Source: Actinomadura latina NBRC 106108 (lineage in GTDB: Bacteria; Actinomycetota; Actinomycetes; Streptosporangiales; Streptosporangiaceae). From it: DNA of 64,000 nt. Location: NCBI RefSeq assembly GCF_001552195.1, contig NZ_BCQS01000032.1, positions 1 through 64,000 of the forward strand. The letters run 5' to 3'. Made by a program: the position numbers and the translations under genes. The notes beneath the pieces were generated by a model, which saw nothing but the letters and a program-made list of their open reading frames with translations, did no database searches and was not told the origin of the DNA. Of this stretch, positions 1-7,959 are shown piece after piece. Position 1 is the first letter of the stretch. Every line of letters begins with the position of its first letter.

Positions 1-635
1 AGGTCGAGGATCGCGGCGGCCACCGTGTCTACGTACCAGCGTTGGAAGCGCTCGGGTGACCAGCCGCGTTCGCGTACGAGCCAGTCGTAGTTGGTGACGT
101 CCATGGCGAGGAAGAGGACGTCGGCGGCGCTGTCGACGTCGTGGTCGGACTGCAGGTGGCCGGTGGCGGCGAGTTCGGTGGCGAACATGGTCATGCCCCG
201 GCGGCGCTCTTCGGTGTTCTTGCGCCAGATCGCGGCGACGTCGGGGTCGGCGGTGGCGGCGCCGGCCAGCGCGATCATCACCTCGGCTTGGCGGACATGG
301 GTCTGGTACAGGTGCCGGGCGTAGCGGGCGAGCTTGTCGCGGGGGTCGGTGAGCGCGCGGATCTCGGCGACGAACGGCCTGTCGGGCAGTGCCGCCGGCT
401 CGTCGTCACCGGCGATGGTGACGTCGACGAGCTGGGAGAGCAGGTTGCGTTTGCTGCCGAACACCGCGTACACGGTCTGGATCGCGACCCCGGCCTCGGC
501 TGCGACCGCGGTGAGCGGGGTGGCGGCGTAGCCGGGATCGACGAACAGCCGGCCCGCCGCGTCCAGGATCGCCGCGCGGGTCTGGCGGGCCTGCTGCCGG
601 CGCCGTGCCGATTCATAGCGTCTCTTGACAGCCAC
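1..635 (-). CDS. TetR family transcriptional regulator, 3' end outside the window
   Basis: The minus-strand frame begins at a GTG (635) and reads about 211 codons without a stop to the window edge, so the C-terminus is missing. The N-terminus begins VAVKRRYESARRR and continues with QTRAAILDAAGRLF and a helix-turn-helix around residues 38-63 containing VAIQTVYAVFGSKRNLL, the usual TetR recognition-helix pattern. The remainder is helical, as expected for a ligand-binding domain. An ATG two bases upstream opens only a shadow frame. The gene is transcribed away from the small monooxygenase-like gene at 694, which is the classic arrangement of a repressor and its target. Ligand unknown. Confidence 0.85.
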   Translation of the reverse strand, partial: MAVKRRYESARRRQQARQTRAAILDAAGRLFVDPGYAATPLTAVAAEAGVAIQTVYAVFGSKRNLLSQLVDVTIAGDDEPAALPDRPFVAEIRALTDPRDKLARYARHLYQTHVRQAEVMIALAGAATADPDVAAIWRKNTEERRRGMTMFATELAATGHLQSDHDVDSAADVLFLAMDVTNYDWLVRERGWSPERFQRWYVDTVAAAILD

Positions 636-651
636 ATGAGAAGCGTAGTCT

Positions 652-664
652 TCTATTGGATAGA
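652..664. promoter_or_regulatory. Candidate TetR operator between divergent genes
   Basis: TCTAT-TGG-ATAGA is a perfect 5-bp inverted repeat in the 58-base gap between the TetR start and the ATG at 694. A wider GAAGC/GCTTC pair (640-644 and 666-670) surrounds it with a different centre. A perfect TTGACA box on the plus strand (625-630) lies over the TetR start codon region, so repressor binding at the palindrome could block transcription of the 694 gene. Operator function is inferred from position and symmetry only. Confidence 0.45.
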
Positions 665-693
665 GGCTTCATCTAGTGAAAGAGGGGGTCGGG

Positions 694-987
694 ATGCCGT
701 TCGGCGTGCTGCAGGAGATGCCCGGAGTCACCGAGAGCGAATACCGGCTGGTGGAGAAGCACTTGGGGCCCGATCGGCCTCCCGGGCTGCTCGCCCATGT
801 GGCCGGTCCCGCCCCCGACGGCTGGAGGATCATCAACGTCTGGGAGAGCGAGGAGGCGTTCCGCCGCTTCCAGTCCGAGCGGCTGATCCGCGCGGCCGGT
901 CTCGCTGCGCAGCAGGAGGGATTCGACCCCGGCAAGGCCGCCGGATTCCGGTCGGTCACCCTCGACGGCACCGAACTGCCGTTCTGA
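694..987 (+). CDS. Small antibiotic-biosynthesis-monooxygenase-like (dimeric alpha/beta barrel) protein
   Basis: 97 residues from an ATG at 694, preceded by AGAGGGGG at good spacing; an in-frame GTG at 676 is less well placed. The segment GWRIINVWESEEAFRRFQSERL (about residues 46-67) is the pattern seen in small ABM/EthD-type ferredoxin-like proteins, where a beta strand is followed by a helix with FRRF. The stop codon overlaps the start of the methyltransferase gene (TGATG, 985-989), so the two are translationally coupled. The divergent TetR gene probably controls the pair. Substrate not predictable; the family assignment rests on pattern only. Confidence 0.6.
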   Translation: MPFGVLQEMPGVTESEYRLVEKHLGPDRPPGLLAHVAGPAPDGWRIINVWESEEAFRRFQSERLIRAAGLAAQQEGFDPGKAAGFRSVTLDGTELPF

Positions 988-1863
988 TGCCCGACACCGA
1001 ATCCCTGCGGGCGCGCAATCTCGCGTTCTGGACGCAGACCGCGCCCGGCTGGATCCGGCACGCCGACCGGCACGATGACCTCGGCCGTCCACTGGGCGCG
1101 GCGGCGATGGACTGGCTGCGGCCACGCGCGGGTGAGCGGTTCCTGGACGTCGGCTGCGGCTGCGGGGGCACCACCGCCGCCCTGGCGGAGGCCGTCGCGC
1201 CGACCGGACGGGCGGTCGGCGTGGATCTGGCCGAGTCGATGGTGGCGGCCGCGCGCCGGCGGTTCCCCCCCGGACCGGCACCCCGGCCTGAGCTTCGTCT
1301 CCGCCGATATCGAGACGGTCGGCGTCGTGCCCGGTGCGCCGTTCGACGCGGTGTTCTCCCGCATGGCGCTGATGCTGCTGGCCGACCCGGTCGACGGCTG
1401 CATCGCGATCCGGCGGTCGTTGCGCCCGGGCGGCCGGCTGGCCGCGACCGTCTTCCGTGATGGCACGGCCAACCCCTGGCTCGCGATGGTCGTGCTCGGC
1501 GCCGCGCCCCATCTCGACGCCCTGCCGCCGCTGCCGCTGGGCGAGGAACCGGGCCCGTTCGCCTTCGCGCAACCGGCGCGCATCGAGCGCATCCTGACCG
1601 CGGCCGGCTTCGAAGGCATCACGATCCAGCCCCACGACGTCACCCTGCGGGTTCCCGACGAACCCGACACAGCGGCCGAATGGCTCATCGAAATGGGACC
1701 CGCGAGCGCGGCGTACCGGGCCGCCCCTCCCGCACGGCAGGCAGCCGCCAGGTCGGCGACCGCCGGGCTCCTCGCCCAGTTCGGTGCCCCGGACGATGAC
1801 CCGGGGGCCACATACCGGCTGCCAGCTGGACTCTGGCTGATCACCGCGACGACACCCGAGTGA
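987..1863 (+). pseudogene. Class I SAM-dependent methyltransferase, split by a +1 frameshift
   Basis: The first frame starts at ATG 987 and carries the SAM-binding motif I FLDVGCGCGG at residues 52-61, followed by VGVDLAESMVAAARRRFP. At a run of seven Cs (1265-1271) the frame is lost. The continuation is in another frame: LSFVSADIETVGVV, FDAVFSRMALMLL, LRPGGRLAATVF and a C-terminal region ending LWLITATTPE at 1863. Removing one C restores one open frame of about 291 codons, the normal length for this family. Either the gene is inactivated, or the homopolymer is a sequencing error, or slippage corrects it. Coupled to the upstream small gene. Confidence 0.8.
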
Positions 1864-2003
1864 TCAGCCGCCGCCACGCTCCAGCGCGCGGTCGATGGCC
1901 TGTTGGGAGCGTTCCGCGATCTCGACCAGGGCGGGAAACATCGCGGAGAAAGCTTGCTGATCACCGGCTCGTCGCCGAGGGCCCGGGTAAGCAGGCCGGG
2001 CAT
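1864..2003 (-). pseudogene. Possible degraded gene remnant
   Basis: On the minus strand an ATG at 2003 reads MPGLLTRALGDEPVISKL. One base shift later the adjacent frame continues FSAMFPALVEIAERSQQAID and ends RALERGGG at 1864, directly against the methyltransferase stop. Adding one base near 1946 would join them into a roughly 46-residue helical C-terminus, like the tail of a regulatory protein. The family is not recognised. It may equally be non-coding. Confidence 0.25.
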
Positions 2004-2033
2004 GGCCGGTGGTGGCTGCGGGGGCGGGGTTCT

Positions 2034-2705
2034 CTATGTGTTCTGTTGGCGGTGCACCATTTCGGTGATCCATGTGGGGGCGAACGGCGAGGTGCAGCCT
2101 GGAGGGGTCGGGTAGTCCTTGAGGACCTCTAGGCGTTCGCCGATGTCGATTGCACGGGTGCGGTGTTCGGCGTGGTCGATTCCGATCTGCGCCAGGCAGT
2201 GGTTCATCGCCCACTGCAAGCGCTCCGGGGCGTCCTTCATCTCCGCCTCGATGACGTCGAGCAGGGCGGTGAGGTCGAGGATCTCGGGTTTCTTCGTTAC
2301 GCGGTCGGTGGTGAGTGCCCAGCCGGCACTCGCTACCACTGGGTCCGGATCGGCGGACCAGGCCAGGCGCAGGTCTTCGGAGTGCGGGTTCTTCTTCACC
2401 ACGTAGTTCACGAGCCAGTCGTGCACCTTGGGGGTGCGCGCCTCGCGCAACATGACGTCGAGTTCGTGCTGGTCGAACTGCTTCGGGCGGCTGATCAGGA
2501 TCGCCAGCAGTTTCGCCGCGGTGTCACCCGTCTCCCAGAGCCGGCACGCGAGATCCTGCTGAGTTTTCAGCCGCTTTGCGAGCGCACGCAGCTTGCTGAG
2601 GTTCACGCCGTGATCGTCACCGTGCTTCTCGTTGACCGCGCGTGTCTTCGGGTCGTCGAGCGCGGCCAGCTCGGCCATCACCTCGGTCAGCGTCGTGTCG
2701 GCCAT
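2034..2705 (-). CDS. DNA alkylation repair (AlkD/HEAT-like) family protein
   Basis: 223 residues, all helical. The N-terminal part reads LDDPKTRAVNEKHG, then NLSKLRALAKRLK, and later TPKVHDWLVNYVVKKNP and WSADPDPVVASAGWAL, followed by repeats such as ERLQWAMNHCLAQIGI. This is the pattern of HEAT-repeat AlkD-like proteins, which in characterised members remove N3- or N7-alkylated bases by a non-flipping mechanism. The ATG start at 2705 follows an AGGGGGC stretch. It is a single gene with no obvious partner; the next gene upstream is separated by a hairpin. Catalytic activity is inferred from family only. Confidence 0.75.
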   Translation of the reverse strand: MADTTLTEVMAELAALDDPKTRAVNEKHGDDHGVNLSKLRALAKRLKTQQDLACRLWETGDTAAKLLAILISRPKQFDQHELDVMLREARTPKVHDWLVNYVVKKNPHSEDLRLAWSADPDPVVASAGWALTTDRVTKKPEILDLTALLDVIEAEMKDAPERLQWAMNHCLAQIGIDHAEHRTRAIDIGERLEVLKDYPTPPGCTSPFAPTWITEMVHRQQNT

Positions 2706-2765
2706 CTCTGCCCCCTGCCCATCGCGTGGGCTTCAGCCTATGGCGGAGGTCGGTCGCCCAGGGGC

Positions 2766-2797
2766 GGGACGCCCTCGCCATAGCGGGAGGGCGTCCC
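2766..2797 (-). terminator. Hairpin terminator after the DUF397 gene
   Basis: An 11-bp perfect inverted repeat (2766-2776 with 2787-2797, arms GGGACGCCCTC) lies just downstream of the DUF397 stop. No T-run follows, so termination would be of the actinobacterial hairpin-only type. Confidence 0.6.
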
Positions 2798-2805
2798 TTG
2801 TGCTG

Positions 2806-2991
2806 CTAGGCGTTCTTGAGGGCCTGGGTCAGGTCGCGGAGGGATCGGGGGGTGAGGAGCAGCTTGGGGCCCTCGGGGTCCTTGCTGTCACGGATCGCGA
2901 CGGTGTCGGCGAGGCGGGCGAGCTCGACGCAGTTGCCGCCGTTGTTGGAGCTACGGGACGCCTTGCGCCACTTGGCGGTGCTCAGGTCCAT
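2806..2991 (-). CDS. DUF397 domain protein (Scr2/BldB-like small partner)
   Basis: 61 residues with both DUF397 signatures: WRKASRSSNNGGNCVELA (residues 8-25) and VAIRDSKDPEGPKLLL (31-46). The start ATG overlaps the end of the XRE gene by 10 bases and its SD (GGAG) lies inside that gene, so the two are coupled. Such XRE/DUF5753 plus DUF397 pairs are highly duplicated in actinomycetes. A few (WhiJ-type loci, Scr1/Scr2) affect differentiation or behave as antitoxin and toxin. Which role applies here is unknown. Confidence 0.92.
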   Translation of the reverse strand: MDLSTAKWRKASRSSNNGGNCVELARLADTVAIRDSKDPEGPKLLLTPRSLRDLTQALKNA

Positions 2992-3794
2992 TTCTCCTTT
3001 GCCACCTTTGCTATCAGGTCGAGGGACTGGTCCAGGGGGTACGCGACGGACTGAATGGACGCGAACAGCTCAGTGAGCCGTTTGATTTCCAGGCGATCGG
3101 TGGTCGTGTCACCGCTGAACGCATTGTCTTTGTAGCCTACCTCGCTTCCGTCCGGGAGCGTTCCGATGGCGAAGGCGCCGCCTATGCCCTCGTGCAGGCT
3201 GAGCGGGGCGATTTGGATGCGGACCTGCCGGGAGGAGACCGCCAGAAGGTGCTGAAGCTGGTCGTGCATCACCTCGGGGTCGATGGCGCCGCGGTTGAGC
3301 ACGCTCTCGTCGATCACGTACATCAGGTGCGGTGGCGTGTTGCCGGCCAGGATGTCCTGGCGCGCGAGGCGGGCCTCGACGGCGGCCTCGTCGTTGTCGA
3401 GCAGGTGCCCGACGTAGGCGGGGGTCTGGAGGAGACCGGGGATGACCAGAGGCTCGTAGCCTCGGATCGCGTCGAACTTCGGTTCCTGGATGGCCCAGTC
3501 GGCGAACCAGACCGGGACGGCGTTGGTGCCCTTGAAGAGGCCGTCCCACAGGTGGGTCAGCGCCTCGCGGGTGTCGAGGACGCGGTCGCCGTGGACGGCC
3601 AGGAGCCGGTCGGGGCGGGATTCGCCGCGCTCCACGGTGCCGACGGTGCTCTTCGAGTACGGGGCGCTGTCTTGGATCCGCTCGCAGAAGGCCGCGATGC
3701 TCAGCCCGGCGGCCTCGCGGTAACGCCGGAGCTCGGAGCCGAAGAGCGCGTTCGGCGACTCCCAGGGGCGTAGATCGTTCGGACGTTGTCCCAC
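2982..3794 (-). CDS. XRE-family regulator with DUF5753 domain (WhiJ/Scr1-type)
   Basis: I chose the GTG at 3794 (270 residues) because AAGGAG lies six bases upstream; an ATG at 3836 would add 14 residues without an SD. An XRE helix-turn-helix occupies roughly residues 20-60 (ELRRYREAAGLS, then STVGTVERGE). DUF5753 follows from about 90 to 265, with YEPLVIPGLLQTPAYVGHLL, RLARQDIL, VIDESVLNR and HEGIGGAFAI. It is the upstream gene of the DUF397 pair and diverges from the ATP-binding protein gene at 3969. This three-gene set is the recurrent actinomycete module thought to sense or transmit a developmental signal. Confidence 0.92.
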   Translation of the reverse strand: MGQRPNDLRPWESPNALFGSELRRYREAAGLSIAAFCERIQDSAPYSKSTVGTVERGESRPDRLLAVHGDRVLDTREALTHLWDGLFKGTNAVPVWFADWAIQEPKFDAIRGYEPLVIPGLLQTPAYVGHLLDNDEAAVEARLARQDILAGNTPPHLMYVIDESVLNRGAIDPEVMHDQLQHLLAVSSRQVRIQIAPLSLHEGIGGAFAIGTLPDGSEVGYKDNAFSGDTTTDRLEIKRLTELFASIQSVAYPLDQSLDLIAKVAKEKWT

Positions 3795-3968
3795 TTCCCT
3801 CTCCTTGAACTTGGACGGCCGGGAATGACCGGCCATGTGCGGCTGCGGCCATGAGCATGCACGGAGCTTGGATACTCATCGTGCTATTGCCACTCCATAG
3901 CGTGACACAGACGCGATGATTCAGCCACCGGATTTCGCAAGAGAACGCCGTTCTGGAGGCTGTTTATC

Positions 3969-4361
3969 GTGATCGATTCGAATCTGGCCGCGGAGGCAAG
4001 CGCAATCGTGCTCAATTCCTCCGCGCGCGCGCCAGAGACCGCTCGAGGGTGGGTTGCGGACGTATTTCGTCAGCACGCCCTTGGGGACGACTACATCGCA
4101 CGTACGGTCGTCACTGAATTGGTGACGAACGTCCACAGGCACACCGACACGGAACTCATTCCTATACGTCTTCTCCTGGAAGACGGTCACACCGTGGTGG
4201 AGGTGGAGGACCGCTCCGACGAACTTCCGGTCGTCCACGCCGAAGACGACACCGCCGAGTCGGGACGGGGGCTGCTGATGATGTCCATGCTCGTCCAGGA
4301 CTGGGGCGTCCGGGCGCTGGACGAGGGCGGCAAGGTGACGTGGGCACGGCTCTGCGGATGA
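3969..4361 (+). CDS. RsbW/SpoIIAB-like ATP-binding protein (HATPase_c_2)
   Basis: 130 residues. The GHKL ATPase boxes are visible: N-box ELVTNVHRHT (50-59), G1-like VEVEDRSDELP (78-87), and SGRGLLMMSMLVQDWGV (98-114) as the lid and G2 region. The family includes anti-sigma factor serine kinases, but actinomycetes carry many single-domain copies of unproven target. It diverges from the XRE/DUF397 pair, its usual neighbour in WhiJ-type loci, and its stop overlaps the next gene (ATGA at 4358). Confidence 0.88.
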   Translation: MIDSNLAAEASAIVLNSSARAPETARGWVADVFRQHALGDDYIARTVVTELVTNVHRHTDTELIPIRLLLEDGHTVVEVEDRSDELPVVHAEDDTAESGRGLLMMSMLVQDWGVRALDEGGKVTWARLCG

Positions 4362-4699
4362 CGGTCGCGCGCGGTCTGTTCGTCATGTGGTGGTGGCGTA
4401 TTCGGTTCGAGCACGCCACCGCCGAGAAGCATCTGGATGCGCTCGCGGACGCGATGAGCGCCCGGGGCTGGTCGCACGTCAAGGTCTATGTGGAGTCGCC
4501 GCCGGTGCTGTGGGTCTTCCCGGACGACGGCGAGGAGGCAGCGTTGAGCGCCGCCGCCGTGCGGGTCGGCGGAAGGTGGGTCTTCCAGGTCTCCCGCCTG
4601 ATCGAGTACCCGTGCGAGGCGGTCGTCCGGGTGGCGGGCGTCCTTGACGACGTCCTGTGGGACCGCTTGGGTTCTGGCGGCGTCAAAGCGTCACCATGA
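4358..4699 (+). CDS. Hypothetical protein coupled to the ATP-binding protein
   Basis: 113 residues from the ATG in the ATGA overlap at 4358; a GTG at 4340 and an ATG at 4385 are alternatives. The sequence starts with VARGLFVMWWWRIRFEHATAEKHLDALADAMSARGW and continues with a compact alpha/beta stretch, VKVYVESPPVLWVFPDDGEEA. I do not recognise a family. The overlap suggests it is made together with the RsbW-like protein, and it may be a partner or effector. Confidence 0.6.
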   Translation: MTVARGLFVMWWWRIRFEHATAEKHLDALADAMSARGWSHVKVYVESPPVLWVFPDDGEEAALSAAAVRVGGRWVFQVSRLIEYPCEAVVRVAGVLDDVLWDRLGSGGVKASP

Positions 4700-4714
4700 C
4701 GTGCGGCGTCGCCG

Positions 4715-6487
4715 TCAGTGGCGGCGTTTGGCGGCCCAGTCTCGGATCTTGGCTATGCGGTCGCGGACTTCGGCGGCGCTGGCCTGCGGGACGGGGGGGC
4801 CGCCGCAGGCGCGGCGCAGTTCGTTGTGGATGACGCCCTGCGGTTGGCCGGTGCGGTGGTTCCAGGCGTTGACGAGGCCGTTCAGCTCGCGGCGGAGGGC
4901 GGCGATGTCCTCGGCGGCGGTGCGGTCGGCGCGGGGGTCGCCGGTCTTGCGGCGGCGCTCGTTGGCCAGCTGGTCGGCCTGGCGCTTGCGGAGGAGGGCT
5001 GACACCTGGTCGGGTTCCAGGAGGCCGGGGATGCCCAGGTACTCCTCCTCTTCGGCGGAGCCCGGCTGGGCGTGCATGCCGAACTCGCCGCCGTCGTAGA
5101 GGACGCGGTCGAACGTGGCGGAGGCTTCGACGGTTTCGAAGGGGAGTTCCTCACCGACGTCCGGGTTGTCCTGCTTGCGGTTGGCCTCGGCCAGGAGGTC
5201 GTCGTCCAGGCCGTCCTCGCGGACGGGACGGTCCAGGACGTGGTCTCGCTCCTCCTCCATCTCGGAGGCGTGCCCCATGAGGGTGGGGACGGAGGGCAGG
5301 AAGACCGACGCCGTCTCGCCCCGTTTGCGGGCTCGGACGAAGCGGCCGATGGCCTGCGCGAAGAAGAGGGGCGTGCTGGTCGAGGTCGCGTAGACGCCCA
5401 CGCAGAGGCGCGGGATGTCCACGCCCTCGGACACCATGCGGACCGCCACCATCCAGCGGTCCTCGGTCTCGGCGAACCCCTTGATCTTCTTCGATGCGGT
5501 CGGGTCGTCGGAGAGGACGACGGTCGCGCTCTGGCCGGTGACGGCCTTGAGCATGCCGGCGTAGGCGCGGGCCGTCTCGTGGTCGGTGGCGATGACCAGG
5601 CCGCCCGCGTCCGGGATGACGCGGCGGAGCTCGGTGAGGCGGCGGTCGGCGGCGGCCAGGACCTGCTTGATCCAGTCGCCCTTCGGGTCGAGCGCGGCGC
5701 GCCAGGCCTGGGCGGTCTGGTCCTGGGTGAGCGGCTCGCCGAGGGTCGCGGTGATCTCGTCGCCGGCGCGGGTGCGCCAGCGCATCTCGCCGGCGTAGGC
5801 CAGGAAGATGACGGGGCGGACGACGCCGTCGGCGAGGGCCGGGCCGTAGCCGTAGGTGTAGTCGGCCCGGCTGCGGCGGATGCCGTCCGGCCCCTCGTCG
5901 TACTGGACGAACGGGATCGGGTTGATGTCGGTGCGGAACGGCGTGCCGGAGAGGCCCAGGCGCCGGGTGGCCGGCTCGAACGCCTCGCGGACGGCGTCGC
6001 CCCAGGAGAGGCCGTCGCCCGTGTGGTGCACCTCGTCGAAGACGATGAGGTGCTTGCGCGACTCGGTGCGGTTGCGGTGCAGGGCGGGACGGGCCGCGAC
6101 CGTGGCGTAGGTGACGGCCACGCCGTGGAAGTCCTTGCCGACGGGGCCCTGGCCGTTCTGGTACTCCGGGTCGATCTTGATGCCGACGCGGGCGGCGGAC
6201 TCGGCCCACTGCCGCTTCAGGTGCTCGGTCGGGCACACGACCGTGATCGCCTGGACGATGCGGCGCTCCATCAGTTCGCGGGCCAGGCGGAGCGCGAACG
6301 TCGTCTTGCCTGCGCCGGGCGTCGCGACGGTGAGGAAGTCGCGCGGGCCCGGCTCGGAGCCGTCCGTCCCGAAGTAGGCCTCCAGCGCCTGCTGCTGCCA
6401 GGCGCGCAGGGACGACGCCGTCCCCCAGGCGGCCCTTTCGGGGAACGCGGGGGGCATGCTCGATGCGGCGAAGGTGCTCACGGTCAT
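4715..6487 (-). CDS. DEAD/DEAH-box helicase, superfamily 2, restriction-subunit-like
   Basis: 590 residues. Walker A ATPGAGKTT (55-63), DEVH Walker B (151-154), SGTPFRTD (motif III position, about 180), and in the second RecA domain VRMVSEGVDIPRLCVGVYAT and QAIGRFVRARKRG (motifs V and VI). The layout matches the helicase part of type I and III restriction R subunits, but no nuclease domain and no methyltransferase neighbour are present, so it is a stand-alone helicase. The C-terminal 200 residues are charged and helical (ALLRKRQADQLANERRRKTG). Role inferred as DNA or RNA remodelling. Confidence 0.85.
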   Translation of the reverse strand: MTVSTFAASSMPPAFPERAAWGTASSLRAWQQQALEAYFGTDGSEPGPRDFLTVATPGAGKTTFALRLARELMERRIVQAITVVCPTEHLKRQWAESAARVGIKIDPEYQNGQGPVGKDFHGVAVTYATVAARPALHRNRTESRKHLIVFDEVHHTGDGLSWGDAVREAFEPATRRLGLSGTPFRTDINPIPFVQYDEGPDGIRRSRADYTYGYGPALADGVVRPVIFLAYAGEMRWRTRAGDEITATLGEPLTQDQTAQAWRAALDPKGDWIKQVLAAADRRLTELRRVIPDAGGLVIATDHETARAYAGMLKAVTGQSATVVLSDDPTASKKIKGFAETEDRWMVAVRMVSEGVDIPRLCVGVYATSTSTPLFFAQAIGRFVRARKRGETASVFLPSVPTLMGHASEMEEERDHVLDRPVREDGLDDDLLAEANRKQDNPDVGEELPFETVEASATFDRVLYDGGEFGMHAQPGSAEEEEYLGIPGLLEPDQVSALLRKRQADQLANERRRKTGDPRADRTAAEDIAALRRELNGLVNAWNHRTGQPQGVIHNELRRACGGPPVPQASAAEVRDRIAKIRDWAAKRRH

Positions 6488-6493
6488 TGAAGG

Positions 6494-7537
6494 CTACCGA
6501 GCCGCACCGACAGTTCGTGCCCCGGCGGCCCCGGCTGTGCCCAGACCCACACGGTGCCGGCCGTGTCCCCGCGACCGGTAGGCCGCCCACGCTGACCGGA
6601 TGCGGCGGCCCTGACCTGCGGTGAAGGCGTGCATGCAGGCGTCGTGGGCGTAGTCCATGAAGTTGTGGATCGGATCCCGGCCCCGCTGCGCGCAGGTGTC
6701 GCGGGAGTGCGGGCACCCCTGCGCCGGCTCCGCCTCGTACGGGGTGTCGGCCACCCCGTCGCCCGGCGGGACGCAGCCGCCCTCGAACGTGTGCAGCAGG
6801 CCGAGCCAGTGCCCGATCTCGTGGACGGCCGTGTACCCGCGGCTGAACGGCCCGTACGACCCGCCCGGCAGGCTGCGGTAGTCGATGACGACTCCGTCCA
6901 TGCGCGGGTCGTTCCGGTACCACTGGGGGAAGGTGGAGAAGCCCAGGACGTCCGACCCGACGTCTGCCGTGTAGACGTTGAGCGTGCCCCGCCCGCCCTT
7001 GCGCAGGCGCTTCTTCATCGGACGCTCGTACCGCTCCGGGTCGTGGAACCACGCCGGGGCGTCCGCGCGGTCGTAGCCGGTCAGGCGGAACCGCACGCGG
7101 GTGTCGGCGCCGCCCATCCGACCCCCGTACGCGGCGTTCAGCGTGGAGATCTGCCGCTGGACGGCCTGCCTCGGCAGCCGCCCGCTGCGCCCGCTGTGGA
7201 CGACGTGGAACCGCACCGGCACGACGAGGCGCTTCGCCATGCGCCGGGACGAGTCGAGGCGCCGCTCGTCGGACGTCCCGAACCGGCCGAGGAGCGTCCG
7301 CCGCAGATCGCCGAGCATGGCGACGACCTGGTCGCGTCCGAGGTCGGCCCGGTCGCGCGGCCGGGCCGTGCGGGCGTTCGTGCGGGCGTTCGGGCGGGCG
7401 TTCGGGCGGTGGACGCAGCCGCCGCCCCCCGCGGCGGAAGGCACCGCACGTATCCGGGTCCGCTCACCCGATGCGCCCGGAACAGCACACACTGTGACCA
7501 ACAGTGCGCATAGCGAAACCCCGGCCAGCCGCCGCAT
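6494..7537 (-). CDS. Secreted M43 (pappalysin-type) zinc metalloprotease
   Basis: 347 residues. Residues 1-24 form a signal peptide (MRRLAGVSLCALLVTVCAVPGASG). The metzincin motif HEIGHWLGLLHTF (239-251) supplies the zinc ligands H239, H243 and H249 with catalytic E240, and NFMDY (292-296) is the Met-turn. Paired cysteines (C255, C275, C282, C301) suit a secreted enzyme. Residues 45-56 are a short NARP/NART repeat from a 12-base DNA repeat. The basic tail RSRGHGRHRV is unusual. It ends 6 bases before the helicase start, but co-transcription is unproven. Substrate unknown. Confidence 0.85.
   Translation of the reverse strand: MRRLAGVSLCALLVTVCAVPGASGERTRIRAVPSAAGGGGCVHRPNARPNARTNARTARPRDRADLGRDQVVAMLGDLRRTLLGRFGTSDERRLDSSRRMAKRLVVPVRFHVVHSGRSGRLPRQAVQRQISTLNAAYGGRMGGADTRVRFRLTGYDRADAPAWFHDPERYERPMKKRLRKGGRGTLNVYTADVGSDVLGFSTFPQWYRNDPRMDGVVIDYRSLPGGSYGPFSRGYTAVHEIGHWLGLLHTFEGGCVPPGDGVADTPYEAEPAQGCPHSRDTCAQRGRDPIHNFMDYAHDACMHAFTAGQGRRIRSAWAAYRSRGHGRHRVGLGTAGAAGARTVGAAR
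7370..7405. repeat. 12-bp tandem repeat inside the M43 protease gene
   Basis: Three consecutive copies of GCGGGCGTTCGG (first copy ending T) occur in the gene's N-terminal part, encoding a four-residue period N-A-R-P/T. Its length is a multiple of three, so copy changes would keep the frame. Confidence 0.75.
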
Positions 7538-7593
7538 TCATCCCCCGTATGTCAGAAGTCGGTTGTGTCAGAAGTCGGTGTGTCAGAAACTGC

Positions 7594-7625
7594 GGGTCCC
7601 GCGGTTCACCCCCGCCGCGGGACCC
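7594..7625 (-). terminator. Hairpin terminator after the DUF3039 gene
   Basis: Perfect 11-bp inverted repeat GGGTCCCGCGG / CCGCGGGACCC (7594-7604, 7615-7625) with a 10-base loop, 55 bases past the DUF3039 stop and upstream of the protease start. Three short copies of GTCAGAA lie beside it at 7553-7588. Confidence 0.6.
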
Positions 7626-7679
7626 GGAAGCGCGCAGCCCAGTATGGCGACGCGCCGCCCGCCGCGTCTCAGCGGCAGG

Positions 7680-7949
7680 TCACCCGTCGCCCTTGTCGCC
7701 CTTGTCGCCCGACTTCATGGATTCGTAGATCTCCTTGCACTGCGGGCAGACCGGGTACTTCTTCGGATCCCGGTTCGGCACCCAGACCTTGCCGCACAGC
7801 GCGATCACCGGCGTGCCGGTCACCGCGCTCTCGGTGATCTTCTGCTTCTTCACGTAGTGGGCGAACCGCTCGTGGTCGCCGTCACCGTGCGAGAGGTCCG
7901 GGCGGACATCCTGCTGGGTGTCGCTCTCGGGAAGGATCTTCGTACTCAC
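7680..7949 (-). CDS. DUF3039 domain-containing protein
   Basis: 89 residues from the GTG at 7949, which follows AAGGTG at ideal spacing; a GTG at 7958 is possible. The core has HYVKKQKITESAVTGTPVIALCGKVWVPNRDP and YPVCPQCKEIYE. The single C in ALCGK with the CPQC pair suggests a small zinc site. This is a conserved actinobacterial family of unknown function. The SD overlaps the YqgE stop (TAAGG), so the two genes form an operon. Confidence 0.85.
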   Translation of the reverse strand: MSTKILPESDTQQDVRPDLSHGDGDHERFAHYVKKQKITESAVTGTPVIALCGKVWVPNRDPKKYPVCPQCKEIYESMKSGDKGDKGDG

Positions 7950-7959
7950 GTCGTTCACC

